Part shown: positions 40,507 through 53,994 of the stretch, one piece after another
How the letters are laid out: the number at the start of each line of letters is the position of its first letter
Numbering within the stretch: the first letter of the stretch is position 1
Origin: Caprimulgus europaeus
Taxonomy: Eukaryota > Chordata > Aves > Caprimulgiformes > Caprimulgidae
Direction: 5' to 3'
Assembly: GCA_907165065.1 (NCBI GenBank)
Contig: OU015528.1
Location: 35,300,515 to 35,364,514, forward strand
DNA: 64,000 bases
The notes under the pieces: model-generated
Database searches by the model: none
What the model was told of the DNA's origin: nothing
What the model saw: the letters and a program-made list of their open reading frames with translations, nothing else
Made by a program: the position numbers and the translations under genes

Positions 40507-43030
40507 CTGCCTTAAACGCAAACGGAAAGAAGAAATCAGAAGCCCCCACAGGCATCTCCGGTCTACCCCCTCCTTCCCCAGCCCTCTCCATCCCCCTGCG
40601 ATCTCCCGCCGCACCGCACCGCCGAGAGAGCCCTCCCGGCCCGCCCTGCCGCCGGCCACCCACCGGCGGGCAGCTCCGCCGCGCCCCGACCGCGGAGGGC
40701 ACTCCCGCCCCGGGCAGAGCTGCGGACTCTCTCCCCGCGTCACTCGAAAGCAGGCTACCGAAATGGCACTGCCGATTCTCCCGCGAACGGATCCGCCACC
40801 GTCCCCACCCCCTTCTCCCTCGCGGGGCTGCGCGAACCGAGCTGATGGAACAGAAAGTGTGCGGTTAATTATTTAACGGGCATCTATCTTTTATTATCCT
40901 AACAGCTTAACGAGGAGGGGGGAGAAGGATTAGAGGTTTGTTTCTCCCCTCACTGCCCGCCTATTTTGGGAGGGAGGGCTTGCATTCTGGGGAGAAACAC
41001 CAAGCCCCCCGCAGCTCCGGCAGCAGGCACACCCTGGGAAGAGCTGTATGTGTGGAGCTCGGCTCGCCACTTTCTCAGATAAATCATGAAGACGAGCGTG
41101 TATCTCGGGAAAGAACTGGCGGATCCAGCACCCAGCTGCCGGGTTTCTCCGCGCCTCGCCCCCGGCCCCCAGCCCCTCGCCCTCTCCACCGTTACCTTTG
41201 CCGGAGGAGGGACGGCGGCCCCTCCGCTCGGGCGGGCCCGGTTTGTGCACAGCGGCGGACGCCGGTTCCCAGCCGTGCTCCGAGCCTCTCTGCCGGGCGA
41301 GAACTACTTGTTGTTGGGTTGGGTTTTTTCCGCGTTCAGGTGGCTCTGTTACCTCCCTCCGTGCTCTGCGCCGACAGGCGTAAAAACGTCTCCCGCCGCC
41401 CGCCCGCTCGCAGACCCCGCTCCCGGCATGTCACAGGGGAGACACCGCCTCTCCAGGCCGGGGCCGCGGGCGGGGGGACAGCAGAGCCATGGCCGGTGGG
41501 TCGGAGCACCCTGGGGACCGCTGCCGCCCTGATCCCAGCACCTCTTCGGGAAGATGAACCCAAAGGTGAAAACGCACCTCATGTGGGGCTGAAGCTCCTC
41601 CCCGGGGCGGGGGAGCCGTCCCTCCGAGCCCCTCCAGCCCCCCGCTCCCAGCACTGTGGGGCAGGGGGGAGCGATAGCAGAAACACTGCCCGCATCTCTC
41701 CGACAAGGGCGGCAGCACCTCTGCTCCGGCTACATCTAAATTTGGTTCACTTAGGAAAACAGGCGGGAGGCGATCGGGGCTGAGAACAGCTATTTTTTGG
41801 GAGGAATGCAGGCAAAGCAGCGCCGAGTTACAGGTGCCTGCGGGGGGGAGCTGCTCAGCCTCCCAGGAGAGGGTCCTTTGCCTGGCAGGTCTGTGTCACC
41901 CAGCGCCCACAGCCTCGGCCCTCGGCGAGCCCCCGGAGCCCGCTCCAGCAGCTGGGGAGCCCCGGCCTCCGGGAAGGGGGAGATCCCCCCCCAGGAGAGG
42001 GGATCCTACTGTAATGTCAGCTAGAGAAAACAGCTCGAGTGCAGTGGGCACACTTTGTCTTCAGTACGCTCCCTACGCTGGAGGCTGGGGGCAGCGGGAG
42101 GGATAGAAGTTGAGAGTCCCCAATAATATGTAAGGGAGCCCAATGCCTATGCCAAAGACCCTGCCGAGTTCTCTTCTAAAGCCTGTTCTACTGATGCCTG
42201 TTTTCAGCTGCATTGGTCAAAGGGAAAGAAGCTTCCAGCCCCAGAGAGAAGATAGGCATAATGAGAGGTGATCCCTCTTGTCGCTTCTTTAAAAGAAAAA
42301 TCTTCCTCCACATCAAGGGTATTCCCTGGCACGAAGTAGGGTCATGAGTGGAATAATGGTATCTGAAATGGCCCCCTTCCACATCAAAGCCTTTGGCTGG
42401 ACGCTCGATGGCATTGGGAGGGCAAAGCTCTGCTGGAAGCAATGCTCAGAGGACACTGTGCTTAGACCCGATTGCTTTAACCCAGATCTGTCTGTATGTG
42501 GCATCCATGATGTAAACACGGACTCCCAAAGCAGCAGCAACTTTCAGAAATTAGTTTCAAAAGCTTTCTCCAGATGTATGTTTTGGAGTTCCTAAAAAAC
42601 AGGCAAAATATATCCTGCCAAGGAAGATCAAATCAGTTAGTGAAAACTCCTAGGAGCCAAAATTAATATTCTATTACATAGTTAAAAATCCAGTGGAAAG
42701 GATTTTTATCCTAAACCAAAGCAACGCTGCTCAGGCCATACTTGCTTTCTTTTGCAGAGCGGATTGTTCTGAAAAGGGGATGTAGAGGATGAGGGAGTAA
42801 GACCAAAATGAATGCTCATTGTCTTCTCTCTGACCTACAAGAAGTTTCTGGAGAAATGCAACATATTAGAGCTCTGTAGCCTTCATCCATTATGGAAAAC
42901 CATGGGGTGGCAGTAGCTGACAAAACACTAGGCAAACGGTATCTTCATAGAATACTGGGACTTCCCTCTGAACTGTCATTGTCTGCTCAAGTCCCACCTC
43001 TCTGAAAAAGTTACAAGACAAGCACTCCCC

Positions 43031-43140
43031 TACACACACACACAAAAAAAAAACAATCAAAAACCCCAACACACTACAAACAAAAACCAAAACCACCCAA
43101 AACAACAACAAACCAAACACAAATCCTCCCAAAATAACCC
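43031..43140. repeat. A/C-rich tract on the plus strand
   Basis: About 110 bases almost free of G and poor in T, made of CA, CAAA and CCAAAA units following a short (CA)n run. Low-complexity sequence; open frames here are not genes. Confidence 0.85.
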
Positions 43141-44631
43141 GCAAGACACCCAACAATCAAAGAAACCAGAGACTAACAAAAGACTTTACAGTCATACCCT
43201 GTGATGCCAGTGCCCTGAAAAAGGCACATGTGAGAAATCTGTTTATGTTTCAGATACCTTAAACACAGGGTTCTTTTGTTACATGGAGGGGAACAATAAG
43301 CCACAGAAATAATTTTTCTGATTAGTAAGAGAAGGAATGGTCTCTTCCAGAATATAATAGTCCTTCAGTCACGTCAAAATGTCCATATTCTACAACACGT
43401 CTGTTACTAAATATAATGCTGTTAATTTCTCTTTGTGCCAGTCTTCCTTGTATTTTCAGCATGTGGCAGATTTCTCAATGAGGGATGAAATTATATTAGA
43501 CATTGACTTCCCAGACTCAACATTTTCTTTAATGACAATATTCTACATAGGCAACTGTAGTAACATTTATGAATTAATTTCCCCCTACAAGAGACTGACC
43601 TGAATTTTTGCACTCCTCAGTTTCCAATAAAAGTGAAAGCATGACATATGTAAGAGAGAGAGAAATGCACCTCCTGAATGAGTCTTACCATAAAATATAT
43701 CTGCAAATGGGAAAAAAAATCAAAAACTATTTATATATACTCTCAACCATATTCATGTAAAATTTAAGTGGAAACATTTTTGTATCTCAGGATTTGGAAC
43801 TTTCTTTGAAGAAATGAGTGACACTGAGCATTTTTCCATGCTGGATGGGTATTACAAAAGAAAAGATCCTATGTTATTGTTTTAACTGACAAAGTAATAA
43901 AATTAGATGTGGAGATCGCCCAAGCCAAATGAGTAGCAGCAATCATTCTTCTTGCAAGCTTGAGCACTGCAGTGCAAAGTCATTAGGTTAGCAGCTGGCT
44001 AACAATAGAAGAGTAAATGGAAGACGGGACTTGTGAAAAAAAAAAAAAAAAAAAAAAAAAAAGAGTTGAGGACAAATGCAAGTACTCCAGTTACAGTCAT
44101 GCTCTGAATCACCTTCTGGAGAAGCTCTGTCCTTGTTACCTAGCAGGTCCCTGGTAAGGTTAACTTGCCCAGCTACCACCATCTGCCTACCTGAGGAGGA
44201 CAGGAGAGGCAGAAGCCACCAAGTTTTTCTAGTGCAGGTCACCTTTTCATATTTTTCATATGATGTTGCAGTTGAGAAACAACAACAAAAAAACCAATTT
44301 ATAATGGAAAACTGTAATTTAAGACAGTGCAACACAGCCAAAATATGATCAATTTATATCAGTTTAGTTAATGATTAAGTAAATTAACTAATTATTTTAA
44401 AAACCCACTGTCATTAACATTTTATTAAGCTTCTGCTTTTCTTTCACATATTTTTCTGTTCTCCCTCATTATTTATAATCATCTCTACTATTTACAATTA
44501 CATGTACTAATTAATTACAGACCATGCAGAACATGACAGCCACATTATATTGAAATACATTGATAAGTCAGAGTCACTATTCTGAACTTGAAAAAAAAAA
44601 AAATAATAGTTTAAGTAAATGTCTGTGAAGT

Positions 44632-44834
44632 GCAACTGTAAGGAGCCATGGTGTAGTTAAATTGGACAAGGCTAGAAACAAAGCCAGCAGAAAGTTGTCA
44701 TTATTTTTAAATTACAAAGCATGACTCCATGTAAGGCAACTGTAAGGAGCCATGGTGTAGTTAAATTGGACAAGGCTAGAAACAAAGCCAGCAGAAAGTT
44801 GTCATTATTTTTAAATTACAAAGCATGACTCCAT
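44632..44834. repeat. Perfect tandem duplication, 104-bp period
   Basis: The 99 bases beginning GCAACTGTAAGGAGCCATGG at 44632 recur identically from 44736. The copies are separated only by the five bases GTAAG, giving a 104-bp period. After the second copy the sequence diverges (TTTTTA instead of GTAAG). No known repeat family is apparent. Confidence 0.96.
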
Positions 44835-47800
44835 TTTTAGCTGAAATGTAAGCTTGGCTTGATCTATGCCACAGAATGGGTGAAAAAAAGGTCTGACTGT
44901 AGAAAAATATAAATAAAATTAAGATTGGACAAGACAGATGGATAAAATGTGAAAGCCATCATGAAATCAGTCTACTGTAAGTCCCACAGTAGCAGGCAGG
45001 CTTCATCTGCCTTCCCCTGCCCAGATCTTCAATTCCTTGTGAAAATCTGGGGAATGTGGTATCTCTGATAAAAACCAAAACAAAACAAAACCCAAACAAC
45101 AACAACAAAAAACCCCATGGAAAACTGGAAAAGCTCCTTGTACATTATTTATTAAGGAAGGAAAAACTGGGGAACTCAAGACTGGTGTCTCCTGAGAAGA
45201 CACATGACACAGTAGAAAAACCAGGTGGGCACTAATTGCACTGTCTAATTAGTAATCCACAGTACAACCGATCATCCAGGGTTAAGTCTTGGCCTTCCCT
45301 GTGGGTGGGGGGAGGGGTAAATTGTGCAGTTTTATGTACATTAAAATAGGCTTCAAGTTTCTCTTTTCAAAAGAAGGGGGTGTTGGGAAGGGGAGTGTGA
45401 AGCAACATCACTGTAGAGCTGGGACTGGACCATTTTATCATATGTGAACTCCAGCTGCAGCCTGTGTCACACACAGCTCCTGTCTCAGCTCTGAGCCAAC
45501 ACAGTTGCATTTTCCTTCTGCTGTAGGTTGTGATTCTGGAGCACACCAACCTGTACGTTCTCATCCTCTTCTTGCTTCTCCAGTCCTCCCACAGGTGCTC
45601 AAAAGATTTCAAAGCAACATCAGTCTTCATGAGCATCCAATATCAAAAGCTACACCATTTCTTTGATCTTTCCAAGTCCAGGCAGTTCCAGTGCAGAATC
45701 TGCCAATTCTCTTTTTGGGGTTGAGGTGGAGCTGGGTTTCTTCCATGGGGTGTCCCTTCAGATTCCCCCCCCCACAGAGGAACTCATGCCTACCCTGTTC
45801 CACATCCCAGGCCCCTCTGGAGACATCTTCCCCGTGTCTTTTCTCCTCCTCTCCCAAATACTTTCCAGCTTTCCCTGTTCTCTGAAGCTCTCCTTAGCAC
45901 TGGTTTGTACAAGTTCAGCAACCTGCTTAGCCTTGCCTCTGTGGCAAACCATGTTTTTTCAAACACAATCATATCAAAAGAGCATTGGGTGCAAACAGCA
46001 GGGTTTGGGCAACAAGACCACAGGGTGCCTGTGGGGACGCAGCCATGAGCTGTCTGGTGCCAGTCCTAGCCATTTTTTCTAGGCAGCTCTGACCCACAGT
46101 GAGCAGCCTCGTGCTCTCCAGAGCCTCAGCCAGCCAGAAGCCCTGGTGTCAGCCTCCAGTGTGGTTAAGGATGGGGCAGCAGCTGCTACAGGTGGGAGAT
46201 ATGGGAAGAGAAACAGAGGAACAAGACAACACACAGAGGAGACATGTTAAAAGCCATATTTAGAGAAACGGAGGAGACACATGAGCTGGTGACACACTCC
46301 TGGGAGAAGGCGCTCCGTGCCAGAGGAGGTACCTCTGAAGGTCTGTGGCTGAGGGCAACCCTTGTTGAGGCTGGGACGCTCCTGAAGAATCTCGGCCATG
46401 GGTGACACATGCCAGGGCCTCTGTGAGTGAGACATCTCTGAGGCACTGCAGCCTGTGGAGGTGCAACACTGGAGCAGTAGCACAGAGCAGCTCAAAGGAG
46501 AAGAGGAGAGCCCACTCAAAAGTGAAAAGCAGCAGAGAAACTGACCACAGCTTCCTCCATTGACTTAGGAGAGGAGCTTGGAGGGCCTAGGTCTTAGGGG
46601 TGATGGAAGCAAGGGAAGTCAAGGCTAGGGAGTGGGAGGAAAGGTGCTCCTGTAGTGTTTAAGCTGTTTATGCTTTCTTTTTCTCAGACTAAAATCCATG
46701 TTTAGAAGTTTGTGTTGACAATTAATTAAATGAAAATTCCCCAGCTCAAGACTGTATTTTCCATAATGCTAAAAGAACACAGTAGAGCCATTTCATCCAA
46801 TCAGCTTCTCCAGCCCACCACAGAAACTCTCTGACCCAGCATACCCGCTCTCACAGGGTATATCCTTTAGAAACAGTCACTCTCCACTTTCAGTCCCAGA
46901 CCAGGCACTGTTCCTCTACATAAAGAGTGGATCCCACACACCTTTTGCCCAAACACCCATCACCCCAGAATTTCACAACCCCTGCCTTTTTCATTCATGA
47001 TGGGATGCCCTTTGGCTCCCGTGATTACTAATGCCAGAGGTATTAACAATGCAAGATGGTGGAAAGATTACTCACCTGCTTCTGCTGTAATTCAAGTAGC
47101 TTTGTCAGTGCTGATTCACATTTGTGGGATGCACGTTTTCTCAAGAGATATAGGTTATTACATTCTGCTTATAAAAGGAGGTATTGCCTCAGGCTCTGTC
47201 CATACTTACATTTTTCTAGAGCCCAATGCTGAAATATTAAGAATGAATTTTTACTCTATCCTGAAAATTTGCTTCAATTCCAGTTAAAAGTCAGTGATGT
47301 GTCTTTCTCATTTGTAAGTTGCCAGACCACGATGCCACTTCCAAGGGACTCATCTGCCAGCAAGATAGTGGCTTTGTAAAGAAGACTAATTAAACAGTGA
47401 GAACAGTATCGACCTCCTCAACAAGCCTTTACTCTTTAGCTCAAGTAGAATGTAAATACATGGTCTGAGCTTCTTCCAGGTGCTCTATGTATTTACAGAG
47501 ACTGGAGGAGAGGGGGCTGGGCAGGGGGAGAAAGGCTTGAAATGACCTAGTCAAACATACAGAGTCCTAAGGGACAGGAAAATTAATGCAATACCTCCAA
47601 ACTAGTTACAGCTGTTGGTTACAAAGTTCCGTCATTCAAAAGGGATAAATCTTTCCATTTGTAATCAGAAAGTGCAGAGAGATGAAAAAATGGGGAAATG
47701 CCCAAGGCACGAATCTTCTCTTACAGCTTGGCTACCTGAGCCAGCAGAGATGAGCTAGCCTCCATTGACCTTGCTTCTGCTTCCTGGCACAGGAACACAA

Positions 47801-50800
47801 GGTTCATGAAAATTTTGGGAAATGCTGCTCCCAACATTCTGCAATTTTCTATTCTTTATCCATCTTATTCATTTTGACTGAAGTTTCTTGACAACACATC
47901 AATAATAAAAAGTTTGTGTCAGTATAATGAAGGCCTCATCTTATTGTAAGTCTTAAGCACTCCCATAATACAAATAATCCACAGTTACCTCAAAGATACA
48001 GGACACAGCTTTCTTCAGCTATGGAAAAGCATGCCTTGAAAGAACTATATCTGTCTAAATGGAAGAGGTGCTGTCTTATCTATTTTAGCAATCTCTTCAG
48101 AAAAAAAACAACAAACAAATAAACAAACAAACAAAAAACCTCACCAGAAATCCCACATCTATAACATAGTTTTCTCTCAAACATCTGTCATTTTCATTTC
48201 ATTGGCATAGACTGTATTAAGAAACGGGCACTGTAACAAGTACCACTAAACAATCTTACAAAGAAACTTAAAGCAATCTTTAGTTTCTAAGTCTCTGAAG
48301 TTATCAAATTGAGTTAGACATAATTTGATGCCTAAGGAAAAAAAAAAAAAAACTTTTACATTTTTATTTTGGTAAATTATATTATCTATCATCCAGCACA
48401 CACGCTACCTACTACCTCAATCAATATTGAAGCTGTTACTGAACAGCTAGTCTACATTTTTAAAAGAACAGGTCCACTTACTAAAATTTTCTGGAAGCTG
48501 TTTTATGTTTCACTTAATGCTAGCTTCTACTGATTGTCTCCTAAAATCACTTCAAATCTGATACATATATGATGGTCATTTATCTGGGGAAGTCAGCAAA
48601 CCCTACCTCATATGCCATCAAAAATCAATGAAAACACACTAAAAGGACTACAAGGGTTTTCAGATGACTCTGGCATTGTTCCACCTAGTTTCTGCACTTC
48701 ACCAAATTTTACCTGGAAACCTACCTCATCTATCATTTTTCTCCTTTCTGTGGCTAACAAACTCCATTATTTTCACTAATTTTTAGTAGTAAGAGACCAT
48801 AATATATCTACTCCAAGTAGGCAAGGGATCTGCTTTAATAGGTCATTTGCACTGATCATCTTTGAGGCACCCCTGAAGCAATGGCCGTTTATTTGACCAT
48901 TCTGACAGTGTATAGAAGAGATTTTGTAACAACAGTTCATTCTCTGCTATTGATTCAAAGTTTAATAATTATGTTTTGCAATGGTTTTGTTTGCCCACTG
49001 TGAGTAGTCATGGTTTACCTGTCAGAAGGTGAACTCAGAGTGAAAGTGGCTGAAGTCTCACGCAGAGTCTCACTTGACTGAGGCAGGCACATTTTAAATC
49101 AGATGCCTTAGCTATGCAGGAAGCAAAGAGGTTTCTTCATAGTGTCTGCTGTCTCATATAGCAGACCTGATCTCAGTGTATGCAAGCTTGATTAATTTTG
49201 ACTGCCTCCATTCAGCTGCAGTCAAGTTTTTCTCTCCTAATTTTTTTTCATGTTACTTTGCAGACAAGATTCCCCAAATCTGGACTGAGCTGTCTACTGC
49301 CATGGAAACAGAACAGTATTCTCAAGAGATAAACACTGCATCTCCTCTGCTTGTGCTTCAGCCTTGCTTGAAAAAGTTAGAGGTGCTGGCATATATCTCT
49401 GCTATAACCTGCAAACTGGACTATTACCCTACCTGGGGAGATCCAGCTGGGAAACACCGGATCCATTGTGGGTAGCATAGTCAGCTTTTCCTCCTCAGAG
49501 GCAATGTGCCAGTAAGCCTTAAAGAGTTGTGCAAGGTCATGCTCAGGTAAAGAAGTCTTAGCAGAAACAGCCTAGCCAACTCTCAGTAGCCCATCTCAGT
49601 ATAAGGAAAATAAAATAAGGTTGTAAAAGCGCAAGTTGATTTCTTGAGTCTCTGCATGTTTTGCTTAAGTGCAGAGTAAAATCACACTGGTCATATTGAC
49701 TGCCATAGTTGTCAAAGAACATGCCACTCTAATCTTTTAAACATTTCAGCAGTGTTTGATACCCTTCAGAGTTTTCCCCAATTTGTTTTGAACTGTAGTG
49801 CTGTAGTTGCTCTCTGCCTTCCTTAACAGAGAAAATAAAAAAAAGGGTGGGCTCAGGGGCTGCTGTTGCTGCAGGTGCTGCTAAGGGGGTCTCTCACTGA
49901 GCACACCACCTGGGTTGGGGAAGGCAGGTACCACGCAGCCAACAAGAGACCAGCCCGGGGCCATGTACCTGCCCTGTGCACATGGGGTGTAAATGGAGCT
50001 GTGGACAGATGTGTCTGGACAGAAGGAAACAGGGCCCTTGGGGCATCAGTAGTCTTGTCTATGGCCTTGCATACCTCTTGCAGTAGGAACTCAGAACAGA
50101 GAGAGTTGTTAGGTCCTGGACTGATCTGATCTGCCAAACCACAGAAACTACAGTAGGGATCAGTTTTTAACATCTGTGTCCCATAGGAACAGTGAATACC
50201 CTCCTAACTTTTCCTAGTCAGTTTAGCTATGGTAATTTCCCTGAACTTTTACATATTCAACAAGAGGAAGACACATGCCTCTCAAGGTCTGGAGGATTCT
50301 GCTTTTTCTGCAGAATAAGCATACAGCCTAAAGACTGTAGCAGCACAACAGAGGTGCCTCGTTAAGCAGCATAGTCCTATCAGTGAGTAACCAAGGTCTT
50401 GCCACAGCCACCTGTGGCTCTGTTTCTTGAGATTGGGTTGCTGTAACAACTTCTTCATCCCCCTACACCTTGAAAGCATGAAGGCTAAAATGACTTGAGA
50501 GTTTCATACCCCTCTTAAGAAGATATTTACACTTCAAGATCCCAGTGTGCATGCTGCATTGTGGGTGCAAGTTTATTGACAACCTCTCGGGGGAATTCAG
50601 GGTGCCAGTTTTGGAACCTTCACCCTTCTACTTGGCTTGCAATTCAGCAGTTAGCAGGACTGGTAGAGAGACAGAAGTCAATCTGCCATTGCTGTAGTTA
50701 GGAATGTCATTTAAACATGCAAGACAGCTACAGGCAAGGCATGCACGAGGAAGTCCCTTACTGCCACTTTGTTCCACTTAGGTTCTCATCTGCTTTTTCT

Positions 50801-53800
50801 CAAGATGAATGTTAACAACAACAACAATACACACACAAAAACAATGACAACACACACAAAATCTTGACTGACAGAAGAAGCATTCCTATATCATGTAATA
50901 ATTATTTTTTATAAAACTTTATGCAGCCAAGAAGTATCACATGGGAGATTCAAAGGATCTTTCTAAAAAAGAATGGGTTCTAACAATCTTCTATTTGGGA
51001 GTTGCCCAAACAAAGAAAATCCTCATAATACTTTAAGCTCCTATCTGTCTAGAGCTCTACCTTAGTGTTCGTACTAACCTACAATTAAAATGGCAGCTCT
51101 GTTCTCAGCATCTCTTCATCTCAGAGATGAAAATTTGCTCTGAATTTTCAATAATCTTTTCATTCTACAAATAATTATCATTTACATTTGTTAAGCAAGA
51201 GGCAGCCCAAGATGTTTGTGGTTACATTAAATGTTAGGTGCTTGTATCATTAACATACTATCCCCTGTCTGCCATTCTTATCTCTTCTCTCTTTTGTACC
51301 TTTTCCAACTCAGATTTTACATTTTCTGAGGCAAGGATTGTATCCCAAAGTAATGGTTTGCATAGTGCCCAGCTCAACCTGTGACTCAGTCAGTTTTTAG
51401 GAGCTTCAAAGCTAGAAAGCACATTAATGAAACAGTAAATGATATACATCCCAGCTCAAAAAGTTTCAGCACCAAAAGGAGAAGCACAGTGGAAATAAAA
51501 ATGCAAAAAGAGATACTGAGAACAGAGGTGCCATTTTAAGTGTACCTTTAAGCTTCTCCCAGTGCTATGACTGAAAGATTGCTACCCCTCCTCCAGAAAA
51601 GGAAGCTGTAGTTTAAGATCTAGCAGTATCATAATTCATGTGAATATTACACTAATCTTGGAAAAAATGCCACTACCTGTCATGTTCATTTACATTTTTA
51701 ATGACTCCTCAGGCTTTTAATATTAATTTAAATATTAATTTTGAAAATTGCTTAGGAGGTTCCATGTGTCAGCTCACACCCTACAGCCACCCAGACCTTC
51801 CCTAGGGCAAAATGCATTTAAGAATACAGACAGGCAAAAAGGCCTCCGATCAATCACCTCTCCCAAAGAGCATCATGATGTCCCATTTTGGCAACATCCT
51901 TTTCTCAGCTTCACAGTATGGAATTGATATAATGCACTTCCAGCAGCACAGAGACATGTCACCAGCCTCCACTTACATTTTATTAGATTACTAAATTGAC
52001 ATCCACCATGCCAATTTTTGTTCATTGCTTATGAACATTTTCTATCAGGATAGATATTAGGAATTGGCAATTAAAATGTCTAAACTGAGGATTGCTATGT
52101 TGTTATAATTCTAGGTTGTTTTTTGAGTGTCAGAACCATCTTTTTTTTTTTCTAAATTTAAACTGCTCATAGATATGAGTTATGAATGCAGTGTCTACAT
52201 TAACTACTGCCATTATACCCTCTACAGCCCAAGAACACAATTTTTTACTACTCATTTTAATGAGAGAAAAATGCAATTAAACCAAAAAGAATACTAACAA
52301 GTTAGTAATCTTGATGTAATCCTGACTAGCATCTAAAGCAACCTTGTGGTCTGCTCCTTCAGGGTGAAAGGCAGTTCATAATTCTATGTAATATTCATGG
52401 CAGTTAATTCACTGGGGAGGAACAGGGAAGGCACTGCAGAAATTAATGGAGTAGTAAACTAACGAAGGGGCTGAAGAAAAATCTCACCTGGTAACAGAGC
52501 TTTTTCACTATGTTTACTAGACAAAACCTTCCAGTTCACGATGGCAGATTCATCCTAATTTAAGTAAAAAAAGAAAAAACAGAGCAGCGGGAAATAATAA
52601 AAGTCCTACATCTTGAACATTGTTCAAGAGAAGTGAGGTTTGGCTTGGGAATTACAGTACAGTATCTGTAGACTGCAGGTCATCTACCTGCACTTCTGTG
52701 CATGAGACAGGAGCAGGGATTAGTACACATATCAAAACCTGATGAAGATATGTTTCCATTATGACAAAATTTTTTTCTATCAAAAATAAACAATGATAAA
52801 ACCTATTCTAGTAAATATGTTATTATATTACATGCCATTTATTAATTGCATAAGAACCACTCATTAACATACAGTGCCTGAAAAGAGCTGCTGTTAAACA
52901 CGTTACAACCCAGTTCTGTTTCTTGTGCCTAGTTTAGGGCATCACATTCAGCACAAGAAAGGCACCACCTGGCACTTCAGGGAGAACAACGAGAATAGAC
53001 TAAACACATCCAGTTAATGTAATTTTCCAAAGCAGTGATATTTACCAGACTTCAGATCAAAGGGGATGCAGTAATAGTTTTCAAAGCTGTTGCATAATGA
53101 CAGGATGGGATAGCAGAAAGCTTAAACTGTAGCAAGAAAGATTCAGGTTAATCAGTAAGGAATTTTTCAACATGAAGTGCAGTGTAGCAATAGAACAGAT
53201 TACCTGGGAGTATAGTGGAGTCTCCATCACAGATAAGAGGGCATGCACATTATTTTTTCCAGATAATACCGGATAATGGAGTAGACAACCTTGTAAAATC
53301 TCTTTCAGACTGATTTCTTCTATTGAAGGAAGAGTATTTCCACTGATCTAAACTACTGGGTAGGCTTGTTTTCACAGCTAGTATTCCAGAGGGAAGAGTC
53401 AAAAGACATGAATGAACAAAAAAATATTAATGAATAGTGATGTCATCACAGCTACTCTTTGCTTCTATCTGTCCAGTCTCCTATCCTCTCCCCCAAGGAT
53501 TTTTGTTGCTGGATGTTACTTCATAGTTCAATTTATTTCAGAAAAGTCTTTAGGGTCATGGCTGTTACTGGAGGACCTAATTTCCAAGAAGGATATTCCT
53601 GAAAGAAGAGAGTTTTGGAGATCTATGAAGAAAAAATTGGAAAGAGAAGTTAGAAATCACAGAGTATGAAAAAAAGGGTAAGTATCAAAGAAGAAACACA
53701 AGGCATATGGAAAGTTAATTATCTGGCACTGATAACTAATTCCCTTCTCACTGTCTTGGTTTTAATAAATGAACAAAGAACACACTTTTCTGGATGCTTA

Positions 53801-53943
53801 TTTCCCTATGGTTACCTGAATCTATGCAAAAATAATATCTAGAACAGATATTTCTCAAAAGTGTATTCAACTCAAAAAGCAGATTATTCTAGCTTGGTTT
53901 AAACTGTGTTGCTATATTGGGCACTTCCAAAATGCTGGGTTTT

Positions 53944-53994
53944 GGGGTTTTTTTGGGGGGGTAGGGGGGCGGGGCGGGGGGAGGCTTGAGGGGG
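53944..53994 (+). repeat. G-rich tract with G-quadruplex potential
   Basis: Plus-strand runs of 4, 7, 6, 4, 6 and 5 G are separated by short spacers. Only one spacer, the T7 after the first run, is long, and the pattern meets the usual four-run quadruplex rule. No gene is adjacent; it lies midway between CAPS2 and KCNC2. Confidence 0.85.

Larger units (their letters stand above)
39400..42050. promoter_or_regulatory. CpG island over KCNC2 exon and promoter region
   Basis: This is the only long GC- and CpG-rich block in an otherwise AT-rich window. It covers the KCNC2 T1 exon and roughly 1.6 kb upstream of it. CpG islands of this kind normally mark promoters of brain-expressed genes, so KCNC2 transcription probably starts here. 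The many long open frames on both strands in the block are a by-product of GC richness. A short AT-rich notch at about 40860-40915 interrupts it and contains a minus-strand TATA-like ATAATAAAAG. Edges are by eye. Confidence 0.75.

Noticed and set aside
39322-40515. 397-codon plus-strand open frame across the KCNC2 exon
   Set aside because: It is antisense to the KCNC2 coding exon in a GC-rich island where stop codons are rare. The translation is a low-complexity Pro/Arg/Gly/Ala shadow with no domain.
40938-41783. 281-codon plus-strand frame and overlapping frames in the CpG island
   Set aside because: Open frames occur in most phases on both strands here. This is the effect of GC richness, and no conserved motif is visible.
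46186-46519. Three overlapping minus-strand frames of 69-90 codons
   Set aside because: All three phases are open at once, which points to base composition. No motif or splice signal was found.
49853-50173. 106-codon minus-strand frame
   Set aside because: Composition is slightly protein-like, but there is no family resemblance and the opposite strand is also open. It may be an old repeat.
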